Positions 47,994 to 57,945 of a stretch of 64,000 bases of DNA are shown here, piece by piece. Location: the NCBI GenBank assembly GCA_913058575.1, contig CAJXRF010000005.1, positions 1 through 64,000 on the forward strand, written 5' to 3'. The notes under the pieces are model-generated. The model saw nothing but the letters and a program-made list of their open reading frames with translations. It did no database searches and had not been told where the DNA came from. Source of the stretch: an uncultured Bermanella sp. Lineage in GTDB: Bacteria > Pseudomonadota > Gammaproteobacteria > Pseudomonadales > Oceanobacteraceae. The position numbers were made by a program, and so were the translations under genes. The first letter of the stretch is position 1. Every line of letters starts with the position of its first letter.

Positions 47994-48266
47994 GTGAACA
48001 AGTCTGAATTAATTGATGCCATTGCTGCTTCTGCGGACATTCCAAAAGCAGCAGCTGGACGTGCACTTGATGCGACAGTTGAAGCCATTACAGGCGCTTT
48101 AAAAGAAGGTGACCAAGTGGTTTTGGTTGGCTTTGGTACTTTCTCTGTTAAGGAGCGTGCGGCACGTACAGGCCGTAACCCTCAAACAGGTGAGCCAATT
48201 CAAATTGCTGCTGCTAAAGTGCCAGGCTTCAAGCCAGGTAAAGCGCTAAAAGACGCAGTAAACTAG
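47994..48266 (+). CDS. hupB: DNA-binding protein HU-beta
   Basis: 90 residues, the exact HU length. [25 protein letters not shown] and [21 protein letters not shown] (the DNA-binding arm) are diagnostic. It bends and compacts DNA. The start is GTG 47994 with AAGGGG upstream. lon-hupB-ppiD order is conserved in gammaproteobacteria. It has its own promoter and terminator. Confidence 0.98.
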   Translation: MNKSELIDAIAASADIPKAAAGRALDATVEAITGALKEGDQVVLVGFGTFSVKERAARTGRNPQTGEPIQIAAAKVPGFKPGKALKDAVN

Positions 48267-48309
48267 TATTGCTAGATTATTTAACATTTTGTTAGATTAG
48301 CTGCATTCT

Positions 48310-48341
48310 AAAAAGCGCATCACAATCGATGCGCTTTTTTT
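48310..48341 (+). terminator. Terminator after hupB
   Basis: GCGCATC (48315-48321) pairs with GATGCGC (48328-48334) around a 6-nt loop; A5 precedes it and T7 follows. Confidence 0.9.
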
Positions 48342-48381
48342 GCTATCTGGATATAAGAATTCTAAAAAAGGTTGTAGTTTC

Positions 48382-50220
48382 ATGCTTCAAGCTATTCGCG
48401 ATGGTTCTAAAGGAATTGTTGCCAAAATCATTGTTGGTTTAATTATTTTAACATTTGCCCTGTTTGGCATTGAAAGTATCGTAGCACTAGGTGGTGGAGC
48501 AGATGCCCCCGCTGAGGTCAACGGTGAGGAAATAGGTGAACGTCAGGTTGCCCAAATGATGGATCTTCAGAAACGTAGATTAAAATCACAATTTGGTGAA
48601 AATTTTGACCCATCCATGATTAGTGACACCATGCTTAGAAAAGCGGCGGTGGAAAGTCTAATTAATGAATCTCTTCTAAAGCAGGCAGCTGCTGAGGGCG
48701 GCATTTACTTTTCAGATAAAGAGATTGATAAATTAATTGTCCAGTCGCCAGAATTTCAAGTAGGCGGTGAGTTTGATCGTGATCAATATGACCTAGTGTT
48801 AAGAAGTGCAGGGTATACACGTTCTACCCATCGTGCATTGTTACGCTCCAATTTAATTACTCAACAAGCTCAGTCAGCTTGGCAACTTACGTCTTTCGCT
48901 ACCAGTGATGAGGAAAAACGATCAGCTCAGCTTGACTCTCAAACTCGTGACTTTTCTTTTATTCAATATGATTTAGCCAAAACTAAAGAAGCGGTTGAGG
49001 TTTCAGCTGAAGAAAAGCAAAAGTACTTCACTGAAAACTCAAACCAGTTTATGACCCAAGAATCTGTAGTAGTCGATTATATCGAGTTAGATAAGTCGGA
49101 TTTAATGGTCGATGTTGAAATTAACGAAGATGAACTGCAGGATCGTTACGAATCAATTAAGGCAGAGTCATTATCTAAGCGTGAATTTAGAGCAGCTCAT
49201 ATTCTATTGCTAGAAAGCAATGATGAGTCTCGTAAAAAATTGACAGAAGTTCAGGAAAAGTTAGCAGCCGGTGAAGCCTTTGAATCTTTAGCTCAGACCT
49301 ATTCGCAGGATGATAGCTCTAAGATGTCAGGTGGTGATCTAGGGTTTGCTGGTTCAGAAGTATATGAACCTGAATTTGCCGATGTGCTAACGGGCTTGTC
49401 AAAAGGTGAGGTGTCTCAGGTGGTTCAGACTCGCGATGGCCTACACTTAATTAAATTAGTTGATACGCGTCAGCCTGAAGTGGCTGCTTTTGATGATCTA
49501 AAAGATAGTCTTTCTCAAGATATTAAATCAGAAAAAGCCCAAAGCCTTTATGTCGAGCGTCTAGAGGCTCTTAATGACGAAGCTTTTTCAGCAAGTGCAT
49601 TGGTTGAACCAGCGAAAACCCTTGGTCTTGTTGTTAAATCCTCTCAGGAGTTTACACGTGCAGGTGGGGTAGGCATTGCTAAAAATAACCAGGTTGTGCA
49701 AGCGGCTTTCTCTGAAGGCATACTATATGACGATGCGAATAGTGAAGTAATTGAATTAAGCGACTCTCATGCTGTTGTATTGCACTTAAAAGTCTTTAAG
49801 GAATCGGTTGTTAAGGAGTTTGCAAGTGTTGAGGGGCAGGTTGAGGCTTTGCTTCGAAACAAAAAAGGTGCTCAAGCACTTGCTCTTAAAGTTGAATCTG
49901 ATTTTTCTAAAGCAAAAGCGGGTGACCTAACAGACAGCTGGACAGTGCTAACAGCTAAATCTCGAAATGATGAATCTGTTGATTCGGCAATACTTGCATC
50001 TGCTTTTTCCATGGGTTTAAAAGGTGATGCTGCAAGCTTTAATCAAATTGATTTAGGGTCTGGAGATAAAGCAATATTAAGACTGGATAGGGTGAATCAA
50101 GCAGCAGAAGTTGAAATCTCTACAGCTGATGAGCAAAAGATTGAGCGTGCAAAGTCGTTTAATGAATATAAAGCTTATGCACAGTACTTTACTGATAAGG
50201 CAAGCATTGAAAGAAATTAA
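48382..50220 (+). CDS. ppiD: Peptidyl-prolyl isomerase-like periplasmic chaperone PpiD
   Basis: 612 residues. A short cytoplasmic start (MLQAIRDGSKGIVAKIIV) leads into one membrane helix (about 15-35), then a SurA-N-like region, a parvulin domain (EFRAAHILL, SGGDLGFAG, FADVLTGLSKGEVSQVVQTRDGLHLIKL) and a C-terminal segment. It is a membrane-anchored chaperone at the SecYEG exit. ATG 48382 is chosen over a frame start at 48340 that overlaps the hupB terminator. Confidence 0.95.
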   Translation: MLQAIRDGSKGIVAKIIVGLIILTFALFGIESIVALGGGADAPAEVNGEEIGERQVAQMMDLQKRRLKSQFGENFDPSMISDTMLRKAAVESLINESLLKQAAAEGGIYFSDKEIDKLIVQSPEFQVGGEFDRDQYDLVLRSAGYTRSTHRALLRSNLITQQAQSAWQLTSFATSDEEKRSAQLDSQTRDFSFIQYDLAKTKEAVEVSAEEKQKYFTENSNQFMTQESVVVDYIELDKSDLMVDVEINEDELQDRYESIKAESLSKREFRAAHILLLESNDESRKKLTEVQEKLAAGEAFESLAQTYSQDDSSKMSGGDLGFAGSEVYEPEFADVLTGLSKGEVSQVVQTRDGLHLIKLVDTRQPEVAAFDDLKDSLSQDIKSEKAQSLYVERLEALNDEAFSASALVEPAKTLGLVVKSSQEFTRAGGVGIAKNNQVVQAAFSEGILYDDANSEVIELSDSHAVVLHLKVFKESVVKEFASVEGQVEALLRNKKGAQALALKVESDFSKAKAGDLTDSWTVLTAKSRNDESVDSAILASAFSMGLKGDAASFNQIDLGSGDKAILRLDRVNQAAEVEISTADEQKIERAKSFNEYKAYAQYFTDKASIERN

Positions 50221-50232
50221 TGCTTAGAAAAC

Positions 50233-50277
50233 AACGGACATAAAAAAGGGGCTAACAGCCCCTTTTTTATGTCCGTT
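50233..50277. terminator. Bidirectional terminator between ppiD and the peptide ABC operon
   Basis: A perfect 21-bp inverted repeat with an AAC loop; each arm has an A6 or T6 run outside a GGGGCT/AGCCCC core. It serves the convergent ppiD and ABC transporter transcripts equally. Confidence 0.93.
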
Positions 50278-50285
50278 AATTTTTG

Positions 50286-51293
50286 TTATGAAGCCCAAGG
50301 AGAGGACCAATTTCCTACAGAGTCCACTTGATGGTGGCAAGCGACTGAGTGCTTATCTGATAGGCTAAGAAGCTCTGGTAGTAAACTTTTACACTGATCT
50401 GTTGCCATGGGGCAGCGTGATTGAAAGCGACATCCTGGTGCCGGATCAATAGGTGAGGGGAGTTCACCCTGAATCCGCCTTTTAACGCGTTTTATAGCTG
50501 GATTAGGGTTGGGTATCGCGTCTAGTAAAAATTGTGTGTATGGGTGTCTAGGAGTTTTAAATAACTCATCACTTGTGGCGGATTCAACAATTTTACCTAA
50601 ATACATGACGGCTATTCGATCGGATATATGTTTTACAACAGCCAGGTCATGGGCGATAAAGAGAATTGCAATATTTAGCTCTTGTTGAAGCGCTATTAAC
50701 AAATTAATAATTTGTGATTGAACAGAAACATCCAGTGCAGAAACAGGTTCATCACAAATAAGGATTTCAGGTTTCAGGGCGATCGCTCTGGCGATACCAA
50801 TTCTTTGTCTTTGGCCTCCAGAAAATTCATTGGGATATTTTTGATCGCTATCAGGGGCTAACCCGACTTTTTCCAGAAGATTTTTTACTTCAATTTTTCT
50901 TTCAAGTGGAGAAAGGTCGGTATGAATGATAAAGGGCTCTTCTAAAATATTGGCCACAGTATGTCTGGGGTTTAAAGATTCATAAGGGTCTTGAAAAATG
51001 TACTGAATCTTAGGTCGCAGTGGTTGCAGTTGTTTTTGGCTTAATAGAGTGATTTCTGTATTTTTAAAAAATATCTGGCCTGATGTATGTTCATACAGCC
51101 TTGCAATTGTCTTGGCTAGTGTGCTTTTGCCACAGCCTGATTCGCCAACAATTCCTAATGTTTCCCCGGGTCTAATTTTAAGATTGATATCATCCACAGC
51201 CATTAAATATCGTCGCTTATCAAATAAGCTGCTCTTTTTTACGGGGAAATATTTTTTGAGATTCTTAATTTCAAGTAAGGGTTCATTAGGCAT
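50286..51293 (-). CDS. Peptide ABC transporter ATP-binding protein, OppF/DppF type
   Basis: About 335 residues. Walker A is GESGCGKST, the Q loop is FQDPYESLNPR, the signature is FSGGQRQRIGIARA and Walker B is LICDEPVSALD. The C-terminal oligopeptide_HPY region has RHPYTQFLLDAIP and a cysteine set (CRFQSRCP, C, C) typical of Opp/Dpp ATPases, which hold an iron-sulphur cluster in some members. ATG 51293 overlaps the end of the oppD-like gene by 8 nt. Last gene of the operon. Confidence 0.93.
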   Translation of the reverse strand: MPNEPLLEIKNLKKYFPVKKSSLFDKRRYLMAVDDINLKIRPGETLGIVGESGCGKSTLAKTIARLYEHTSGQIFFKNTEITLLSQKQLQPLRPKIQYIFQDPYESLNPRHTVANILEEPFIIHTDLSPLERKIEVKNLLEKVGLAPDSDQKYPNEFSGGQRQRIGIARAIALKPEILICDEPVSALDVSVQSQIINLLIALQQELNIAILFIAHDLAVVKHISDRIAVMYLGKIVESATSDELFKTPRHPYTQFLLDAIPNPNPAIKRVKRRIQGELPSPIDPAPGCRFQSRCPMATDQCKSLLPELLSLSDKHSVACHHQVDSVGNWSSPWAS

Positions 51294-52275
51294 CTTTAAT
51301 CTCACGCCAGTGCTTGCAATTTATTTGGTGGTTTTCTGAATGAGTGTCTAGGTTGTGATCTAAGCTCTTGCAGTCTTGCTGGCTGTATTGGCATCTGTTT
51401 CTGAATCGACAGCCAGTCGGCATATTTAGTAAAGAAGGGACTTGTCCCTCGATGGTTTTAAGCGCTCCTTTACCGTCGTTGAATAATTGTGGAATGGAAT
51501 CCAGTAAACCTTTTGTGTAAGGGTGTTTAGCTTGGGAGAATAAATCAATTACGCTCGCTTTTTCTATGACTCTTCCAGCGTACATGACGGCGACGTCATC
51601 ACATAACTCTGCAATAACGCCAAGGTCGTGTGTAATAAATAACATGGCCATGCCATTTTCTTTTTGTAAGTCCTGCATTAAATCAAGGATTTGAGCTTGA
51701 ATGGTTACATCTAGGGCAGTTGTGGGTTCGTCTGCTATTAATATGTCTGGCTCGCAAGATAAGGCAATGGCTATCATGACCCTTTGCCTCATGCCCCCAG
51801 ATAGCTGGTGGGGAAATTCAGCCATCCTGAATTGTGCATCTGAAATACCTACTTTTCTGAGCATTTCAAGCGCACACTGGTAGCGCTCCTTTTTGGTTAA
51901 CTCTTGTCTGTGAAGGTTGAAAACTTCAACTATCTGACTACCAATGGTCTTGACTGGATTTAGGGCTGTCATGGGATCTTGAAAGATCATAGCAATACGA
52001 TTGCCTCGAAGATCTTGCATCTGTTTAGCATCGCATTGCACTAAATCTTGCCCTTTAAATAAGATACTCCCTGCTCTGATGCATCCATATGGCTTTTGCA
52101 ATAATTTCATTAACGCAAGAGACGTAACACTTTTACCGCAGCCAGATTCACCCACTAGGCCTAATGTTTTACCTGGGTAGAGATTGAATGAAACATGATC
52201 TAAAACATTTAAAACACCATGTTCGGTTTCAAAGTCAACACATAAATCGCTAACCGTTAATAGGGCTTTACTCAC
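51286..52275 (-). CDS. Peptide ABC transporter ATP-binding protein, OppD/DppD type
   Basis: 329 residues. Walker A is GESGCGKSV, the Q loop FQDPMTALNPV, the signature LSGGMRQRVMIAIAL and Walker B LIADEPTTALD. C-terminal KHPYTKGLLDSIP and a cysteine set follow. It pairs with the OppF-type subunit encoded next. The start is GTG 52275, sharing 1 nt with the stop of the binding-protein gene (TAGTG). In E. coli Yej the two ATPases are one fused protein (YejF); here they are separate. Confidence 0.93.
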   Translation of the reverse strand: MSKALLTVSDLCVDFETEHGVLNVLDHVSFNLYPGKTLGLVGESGCGKSVTSLALMKLLQKPYGCIRAGSILFKGQDLVQCDAKQMQDLRGNRIAMIFQDPMTALNPVKTIGSQIVEVFNLHRQELTKKERYQCALEMLRKVGISDAQFRMAEFPHQLSGGMRQRVMIAIALSCEPDILIADEPTTALDVTIQAQILDLMQDLQKENGMAMLFITHDLGVIAELCDDVAVMYAGRVIEKASVIDLFSQAKHPYTKGLLDSIPQLFNDGKGALKTIEGQVPSLLNMPTGCRFRNRCQYSQQDCKSLDHNLDTHSENHQINCKHWREIKDA

Positions 52276-54074
52276 TAAGAATTAACCTTGTATTGATCGA
52301 ATACTTTATTGACTACAGGATATTTAGTGCTGCTTTTTCTGGCAGTTTTGGTTTCAATTTTTTGTTTATTATCGATCCAGAAAAGGCCCCCGTCTCCAAA
52401 GGGAGAGTAGAGGTTACCCGTCGTTTTGCTACCAGGCACTTCAGGTAGTTTAAGCCAGCGCCAGTGAGCTCCGCGTGTATATGGCACATTAAAGTCGGGT
52501 ATAAAGGCTGCTGACTCATGAATTATGCTGGCTAGTTCTTTGGATAGCTTAATACGTTTGTCTTTGTTGATTTCATTCCGGTATTGAATGATTAAGTCGT
52601 CCATTGTTTTATCATCGGTGTTGGTAATGTTGTTGGTTTGAGGCTTGTGGGCGTTATCACTGTGGAAGTGTTGCCAAAATGCAGGACGAAACCCCGTGCT
52701 CCAGCCTAATGATGTAATCTGATGCTGCTTTTGCATGATGGTCTTGTAGTGTGAAGAAGAGTCTTGAAGCTTAAGGTTTAATTCAATGCCTGCTTTTATG
52801 GCGTCCTGTTTTAAAATACTCCAGCGATCATTGTGTTCCTTACTGCCGTATACAAGGTTTAAGCTTAATCGTTGTCTTCCTTTAATTCTAATTCCATCGC
52901 CGCCTCGAGTTTCCCAGCCATTGGAATCTAAAATTTTGTTGGCGGTATCTAGATCGAAATTGCGTGCTTTCAAAGAGTCGTTACTGTATTCGCCGTATCC
53001 CGTATGAAATGTTTGTAGGCGCTCATAGTCGCCTCTTAAAACGGTTTTGATAACGCGATCAAAGTTTAATGCATGAGCGAGAGCCACTCGGATATGTTTG
53101 TCTTTTAGTATTTCATTGTCCTGGTTTAGAAAAAATCCTGAGCTGGATCTTGGTTTGTCATTATAAAAGACAAACTTTTCAATATATCCATTATCAAACA
53201 ATTTGCCTTTAGCTTTATTATGCCAAAACTCCGGTTGTACAAGTGTGAAGCTGTCAAGGTTGCCTTTTTCGAAGTGTTTATAAGCTATGTTGGGGTCTCT
53301 GATAACTTTTATAATTACCTTGTTTACATTGAAGCGGCCTAAATTGTAACGATTATCTTTGGCCCACCAATTGTCCTTACGAATAAACTCTATTTGCTTA
53401 CCCTTATTGATTTTTCCAATCTGATAAGGGCCTGTATTTGGCACAATTTTCCAGTTGTGTTTTTTAATGAAGTCGGTGTCTAATTTTTTATAAAAGTGCT
53501 TAGGGGTAGGTGCTAGGCCATAGTAATAGTGGAGTTCATCTTTAGGCCTAGCAACGGCCCCTGTAATGGAAATAGAGTGGTCATCATATTTCTTAACAGA
53601 TGTTATTTGAGTAGAGTAATGGTTGTTATACCAAGGTGCTTGAATGTGTGTTGAGCGCATGAAATCTAGCGTGAATAAGAAATCGTCAGCAGTAACGCTT
53701 TCTCCGTCGCTCCAACGAGCATTTGGATTTAATTTGTAAAATACAGTTTTCCGATCCTTTCCATAGGCCCAGCTAGTGGCTATTTGGGGAATGATTTCCA
53801 TGCTATCTGGGTGGAAACTGGTTAGTCCTAATTGGTTTGCATTTATGTAAGAGCGAAATGAGTTATTTGAATCTGGACCGACACTTCTCAATGTAGGTGG
53901 GAAGGCAAGCATGTAGCTTGAAAATACCCCACCTTTTTCTGCGCTTAAGTCAGCCCAAATGGGGGCGTCATTATTGGTGATCCAGATAAGATCACTAGGG
54001 AGAGACTCTGCATGAGCAGCGCTTGTGGAGAGCAGCCAGAAAAAGAGCGCAATTAAAATATTTGGTTTGAACAT
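52275..54074 (-). CDS. Periplasmic peptide-binding protein, YejA-like (solute-binding family 5)
   Basis: 599 residues with a signal peptide (MFKPNILIALFFWLLSTSAAHA). The family 5 plan is clear: WAYGKDRKTVFYKLNPNARWSDGESVTADDFLFTLDFM, then NTGPYQIGKINKG and VALAHALNFDRVIKTVLRG. The opening FPPTLRSVGPDSNNSFRSYI and the large size match YejA-type binding proteins for peptides. AAGGAC precedes ATG 54074. It sits between the permease and ATPase genes of its operon. Confidence 0.9.
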   Translation of the reverse strand: MFKPNILIALFFWLLSTSAAHAESLPSDLIWITNNDAPIWADLSAEKGGVFSSYMLAFPPTLRSVGPDSNNSFRSYINANQLGLTSFHPDSMEIIPQIATSWAYGKDRKTVFYKLNPNARWSDGESVTADDFLFTLDFMRSTHIQAPWYNNHYSTQITSVKKYDDHSISITGAVARPKDELHYYYGLAPTPKHFYKKLDTDFIKKHNWKIVPNTGPYQIGKINKGKQIEFIRKDNWWAKDNRYNLGRFNVNKVIIKVIRDPNIAYKHFEKGNLDSFTLVQPEFWHNKAKGKLFDNGYIEKFVFYNDKPRSSSGFFLNQDNEILKDKHIRVALAHALNFDRVIKTVLRGDYERLQTFHTGYGEYSNDSLKARNFDLDTANKILDSNGWETRGGDGIRIKGRQRLSLNLVYGSKEHNDRWSILKQDAIKAGIELNLKLQDSSSHYKTIMQKQHQITSLGWSTGFRPAFWQHFHSDNAHKPQTNNITNTDDKTMDDLIIQYRNEINKDKRIKLSKELASIIHESAAFIPDFNVPYTRGAHWRWLKLPEVPGSKTTGNLYSPFGDGGLFWIDNKQKIETKTARKSSTKYPVVNKVFDQYKVNS

Positions 54075-54082
54075 AAAAGTCC

Positions 54083-55129
54083 TTACTCGTAATAAGAATA
54101 TTTTTTAGGGTCAAAGGCTTCGCGAATGGCTTCGCCAATAAAAGTAACCAGCGTTAAAACTATGCTTAAAGCAGCGACAGCAGACGCCGCTATCCACTGG
54201 TATTCAAGGTTACTTGTCCCTTGTTGTAATAGCTCGCCCCAGCTGGGAGTAGGAGAGGGTAAGCCAAAGCCTAAATAGTCAAGGCTGGTTAATGCAGTGA
54301 TTCCGCTCACCACAGAAAATGGGAAGAAGGTGACTAAAATGGATACGGAATTGGGCAGTATGTGTTTGAACATGATTCTTGTGTTACTGGCACCAATTGC
54401 CCTAGCAGCCAGAACATATTCACGGGTATTTTCACGGTAGGTTTCTGTTCGCATATACCAAGTAAGCCCCATCCAACTAAATGCCGCTAGAAGCAAGGCC
54501 AGTGTCCAAAAATTTGGAGTGATGATAGAGGCAACAATCATGATTATGTAAAGTATTGGCACATTCGATAATATCTCGATTATTCGCTGAAACACTAAGT
54601 CAAATGTTCCGCCCAAATAGCCCATGACGGCTCCTAGAGATACCCCAATGACGTAGGTTACCGTTAGCAGTAATAGCGAGAATAAAATGGCGATTCGAAA
54701 GCCATATATGAGTCTGGCAAGAATGTCTCTGCCTGCCATATCGGTTCCTAAATAATGTTTACTGGAGATTGATGGTGGATAAGGGGGGTATTCACCTTCA
54801 ATAAAGTTGTTTTCAAATGGGCTGAAAGGAACGATAGGCATGATCATCCAGTTTCCATTCTGACTTTTTACAAAGTCACTCTCTAATTTTTTGTAATTGG
54901 TTTCCCATTGGTAGTCGTACCCGAAGATAGTGCCAGGCAAAATATCGCCGTAAGTGGGGAAGTAAATCTGGTCATTGTACTGAACCACAAGAGGTCGGTT
55001 ATTTACGAATAGCTCTGCTACTAAGCTGAGTAAAATAAGCGAAATCATTAAAACGAACGAGTAATATCCTCGTTTTAATGATTTGAATTTTTGTAAACGT
55101 CTTTGTCCTTGAGGGGATAAAAAGTTCAT
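54083..55129 (-). CDS. Peptide ABC transporter permease, YejE-like
   Basis: 348 residues. A long periplasmic insert after helix 1 (NRPLVVQYNDQIYFPTYGDIL...HYLGTDMAGRDILARLIYG) is typical of YejE and Opp/Dpp C-type permeases. The EAA-like loop reads EYVLAARAIGASNTRIMFKHILPN. The start overlaps the yejB-like stop (ATGA). It should form the channel with YejB. Confidence 0.92.
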   Translation of the reverse strand: MNFLSPQGQRRLQKFKSLKRGYYSFVLMISLILLSLVAELFVNNRPLVVQYNDQIYFPTYGDILPGTIFGYDYQWETNYKKLESDFVKSQNGNWMIMPIVPFSPFENNFIEGEYPPYPPSISSKHYLGTDMAGRDILARLIYGFRIAILFSLLLLTVTYVIGVSLGAVMGYLGGTFDLVFQRIIEILSNVPILYIIMIVASIITPNFWTLALLLAAFSWMGLTWYMRTETYRENTREYVLAARAIGASNTRIMFKHILPNSVSILVTFFPFSVVSGITALTSLDYLGFGLPSPTPSWGELLQQGTSNLEYQWIAASAVAALSIVLTLVTFIGEAIREAFDPKKYSYYE

Positions 55130-56154
55130 CGTTTTTCACCAAAGCGTATTCTTGGGTCAGCCCATGCCACACAAAGATCACTTAAAATATTGCCTATTAA
55201 ATACAAAAGGGCTGAGATGACAAGAATGCCCATTACAACAGGGTAATCTCTTTCGACGAGAGCTTCATAACCTAATAGACCTATTCCATCTATATTAAAG
55301 ATTTTTTCAATAAGGAAGGAGCCGCTTAAAATGACACTGATATTTTGACCAAAGTGAGTGGCCAATGGAATGAGGCTGTTTCTAAGTGCGTGACGGGTGA
55401 TGGCTTGTTTAAAGCTTAAGCCTTTTGCTGTGGCTGTTCTTACATAATCAGCAGATAGGTTTTCCATTAGTGAGTTTTTCATCATAAATGTCATAACAGC
55501 AAGGGAGCCGGCCATGTAAGCTATGAGAGGAAGGGTAGCATGGTGAAGAATGTCTATGATTTTATCCCAAGTGCTCAGGTATTCAAATTCATCTCCTACA
55601 AAGCCACCTAACGGAAACCATTCTAAATTGGCTGCAAAATAGGCGATGCAGGCGATGCCAATTACATACCCAGGAATCGCATAACTAATAAAGACGATGG
55701 CTGAACTTATATGATCGAACGGTGCCCCGTGTTTTAAGGCTTTGAATATGCCCAGCGGTATGCACAATAGATACGTTAGTATCATGGTGGTCACACCGTA
55801 AAAAATAGATATGGGCAGTCTTTCGGTTATGGTGTCCCAAACTGACTCACCATAACGAGTGGACTCCCCTAAATCTAGTTGAACCACTTTCCATAGCCAT
55901 TGAAAATAACTAGTAATGATCGGTTGGTCGAAACCGTAGTAGGCTTTTAATTGGTCGAGTTGATCTTCGCTTAAACTTTGCGATCCAAACCCATCGCTGA
56001 CGGAACTGGCTGTTCCTGAAGCCAATTGGGCTTCTGCCAGCATGCGCTCTATTGGGCCACCGGGTACTAATCGTGTTAAAACGAAAACCAATAAGGTGAT
56101 ACCGATAAACGTAGGGATGGTCAGTAATAATCTTTGAGTAAAATAACCCTGCAT
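55126..56154 (-). CDS. Peptide ABC transporter permease, YejB-like
   Basis: 342 residues. The N-terminal QRLLLTIPTFIGITLLVFVLTRLVPGGPIERM is the DppB/YejB form. The EAA loop is ADYVRTATAKGLSFKQAITRHALRN, and several further helices follow. First gene of the five-gene operon yejB–yejE–binding protein–oppD–oppF (55126 down to 50286). The ribosome binding site is weak. Confidence 0.92.
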   Translation of the reverse strand: MQGYFTQRLLLTIPTFIGITLLVFVLTRLVPGGPIERMLAEAQLASGTASSVSDGFGSQSLSEDQLDQLKAYYGFDQPIITSYFQWLWKVVQLDLGESTRYGESVWDTITERLPISIFYGVTTMILTYLLCIPLGIFKALKHGAPFDHISSAIVFISYAIPGYVIGIACIAYFAANLEWFPLGGFVGDEFEYLSTWDKIIDILHHATLPLIAYMAGSLAVMTFMMKNSLMENLSADYVRTATAKGLSFKQAITRHALRNSLIPLATHFGQNISVILSGSFLIEKIFNIDGIGLLGYEALVERDYPVVMGILVISALLYLIGNILSDLCVAWADPRIRFGEKR

Positions 56155-56244
56155 GGGCGCTTCTTATTTTTATAGTGTCTTGAATTTAGCAGAAATGCAG
56201 TATTTAACAAAGAGATGATACTGCATTATTTTTAATGGGGCATG

Positions 56245-57825
56245 CTAGCTATTCTGTGTGACATCAACATAAAGGATGAGTTTATCGCCAGGTTGCAAAT
56301 ACTTTTTCTTGTTTATTTGGTTCCAGCGTTTTATGTCTTTTACTTTTACATTAAATTTGTCCGCAATTCGATGCAGGCTATCCCCATTTCTTACGCGATA
56401 ATTTATTTTTCTAATAATTTCTCTATTTTGTTTGATCAATTGTGACTTTGACCAAATGACTAATTTTTGCCCTGGTTTTATGGGGTCTTTAGGCGCCATG
56501 CCGTTCCACTTTGCAATGCTGCGTGTAGAGACGTTATGTTTACGGGCTAGACTCCAAAATGAGTCACCATTTTGAACGGTGTGGTTAATTTTTTGTGAAC
56601 CTTTTGAGCCTCGAGTATTCTTTTGCTTTTTATTCAGGCGATTATTTGCACTATAGGTGTAGCTACTTTGGTTTTTAAAAGCAGTTGGTATTAATAGTTT
56701 GTCGCCAATTCTTACTAGGCTACCTTGAACAGGATTAACCTGTTTTAGGGCGGCAGGAGTGGTGTGAAATTTATTAGCGATGGAAATTAATGAATCCCCT
56801 GACATGACTTCGTAGCGTTGCCACTTTATTCGTTGCCCTGAAGGTAAGGCCTCGAGATTCTTCCTGATAATTTCCTGTTGAGTGAAAGGTACTAATATTT
56901 CATGAGGCCCATTAGGACTTGTGGCCCATTGATTGTATTGCGGATTTAACTTATATATTTCTTCTAGGTCAATTTCAGCCATCTGTGCAGCTTGGCTTAA
57001 ATCCATTTGGCTGCCTGTTTCGATAACGGCAAAATAAGGTTTATTCTCAATGAAAGGAAGTGTGACAGAAAATTTCTCTGGGTTTTTAACTAAAGAAGCC
57101 AATGCGAGTAATTTCGGCACATAAGCTTTGGTTTCTTTAGGCAGCGCTAGAGACCAGAAATCAGTGGGCTTGCCCTGCCTTTTGTTTTTCCTAATGGCTT
57201 TACGAACCGTGCCAGCACCTGAGTTGTAGGCTGCCAGTGCCAGCATCCAATCTCCTTTAAATTCTCTTGAAAGTCCCCTTAAGAATTTAAGCGCAGCAAT
57301 GGTTGATTGCCTTATATCGCGGCGTCCATCAAACCACCAATCTTGCTTGAGCCCATACATGTGTCCAGTGCTCGGAATGAACTGCCAAACTCCTGAAGCT
57401 CGGCCATGGCTGTATGCGAAAGGGTCAAATGCACTTTCTACTATAGGCAGTAAGGCGATTTCAGCGGGCATATCTCGAACTTCTATTTGCTGCATGATGA
57501 AAAACATATAGCGCTTTGAGCGTTCAGATACTCTATTTAGATAGCTTTGGTGGGATTTAAACCAATTTAGCTGTGATGTCATGCGCTGATTGCTGGGTGG
57601 TGTACCTAGCTTGTAATTGTCACGAATCCTATCCCATAGATTATCTCTTTTGGTATTGTCTATAGCGCTAGGTTGAGTGCCCTGAGCAGTGATTGGCTGG
57701 GCAACGTTCTCCAAAAGCAAAATAGGGGCTTCTGGAATAGGAGTAATTGGATCAACTGGCTTAATAGGGTTGCAGGCGCTTACCGCCAGTGCAAAAAATA
57801 GACTAAAACTAATACGGAACAACAA
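56245..57825 (-). CDS. mltD: Membrane-bound lytic murein transglycosylase D with three LysM repeats
   Basis: About 526 residues. The SLT domain has PIVESAFDPFAYSHGRASGVWQFIPSTG with the catalytic Glu, and AAYNSGAGTV. Three LysM modules follow (YEVMSGDSLISIANKF, HTVQNGDSFWSLARKH, YRVRNGDSLHRIADKF). The frame is open from 57972, but TTG 57825 is the likely start: it gives a short lipoprotein signal (LLFRISFSLFFALAVSAC) with lipobox VSAC, and GGTG lies 7 nt upstream. The longer start would overlap the divergent methyltransferase gene. Confidence 0.9.
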   Translation of the reverse strand: MLFRISFSLFFALAVSACNPIKPVDPITPIPEAPILLLENVAQPITAQGTQPSAIDNTKRDNLWDRIRDNYKLGTPPSNQRMTSQLNWFKSHQSYLNRVSERSKRYMFFIMQQIEVRDMPAEIALLPIVESAFDPFAYSHGRASGVWQFIPSTGHMYGLKQDWWFDGRRDIRQSTIAALKFLRGLSREFKGDWMLALAAYNSGAGTVRKAIRKNKRQGKPTDFWSLALPKETKAYVPKLLALASLVKNPEKFSVTLPFIENKPYFAVIETGSQMDLSQAAQMAEIDLEEIYKLNPQYNQWATSPNGPHEILVPFTQQEIIRKNLEALPSGQRIKWQRYEVMSGDSLISIANKFHTTPAALKQVNPVQGSLVRIGDKLLIPTAFKNQSSYTYSANNRLNKKQKNTRGSKGSQKINHTVQNGDSFWSLARKHNVSTRSIAKWNGMAPKDPIKPGQKLVIWSKSQLIKQNREIIRKINYRVRNGDSLHRIADKFNVKVKDIKRWNQINKKKYLQPGDKLILYVDVTQNS

Positions 57826-57945
57826 TTTAGAACACCAGGATGTTACTTTGGGGTCGGCAGTGTAAGAATCGAAAGGCAGTGGGTCAAGAAGAGCTTGGCA
57901 GGAGTGCCAAGTGAATAATGAAATAAGCTTTCTAAAGAGTGAGAT

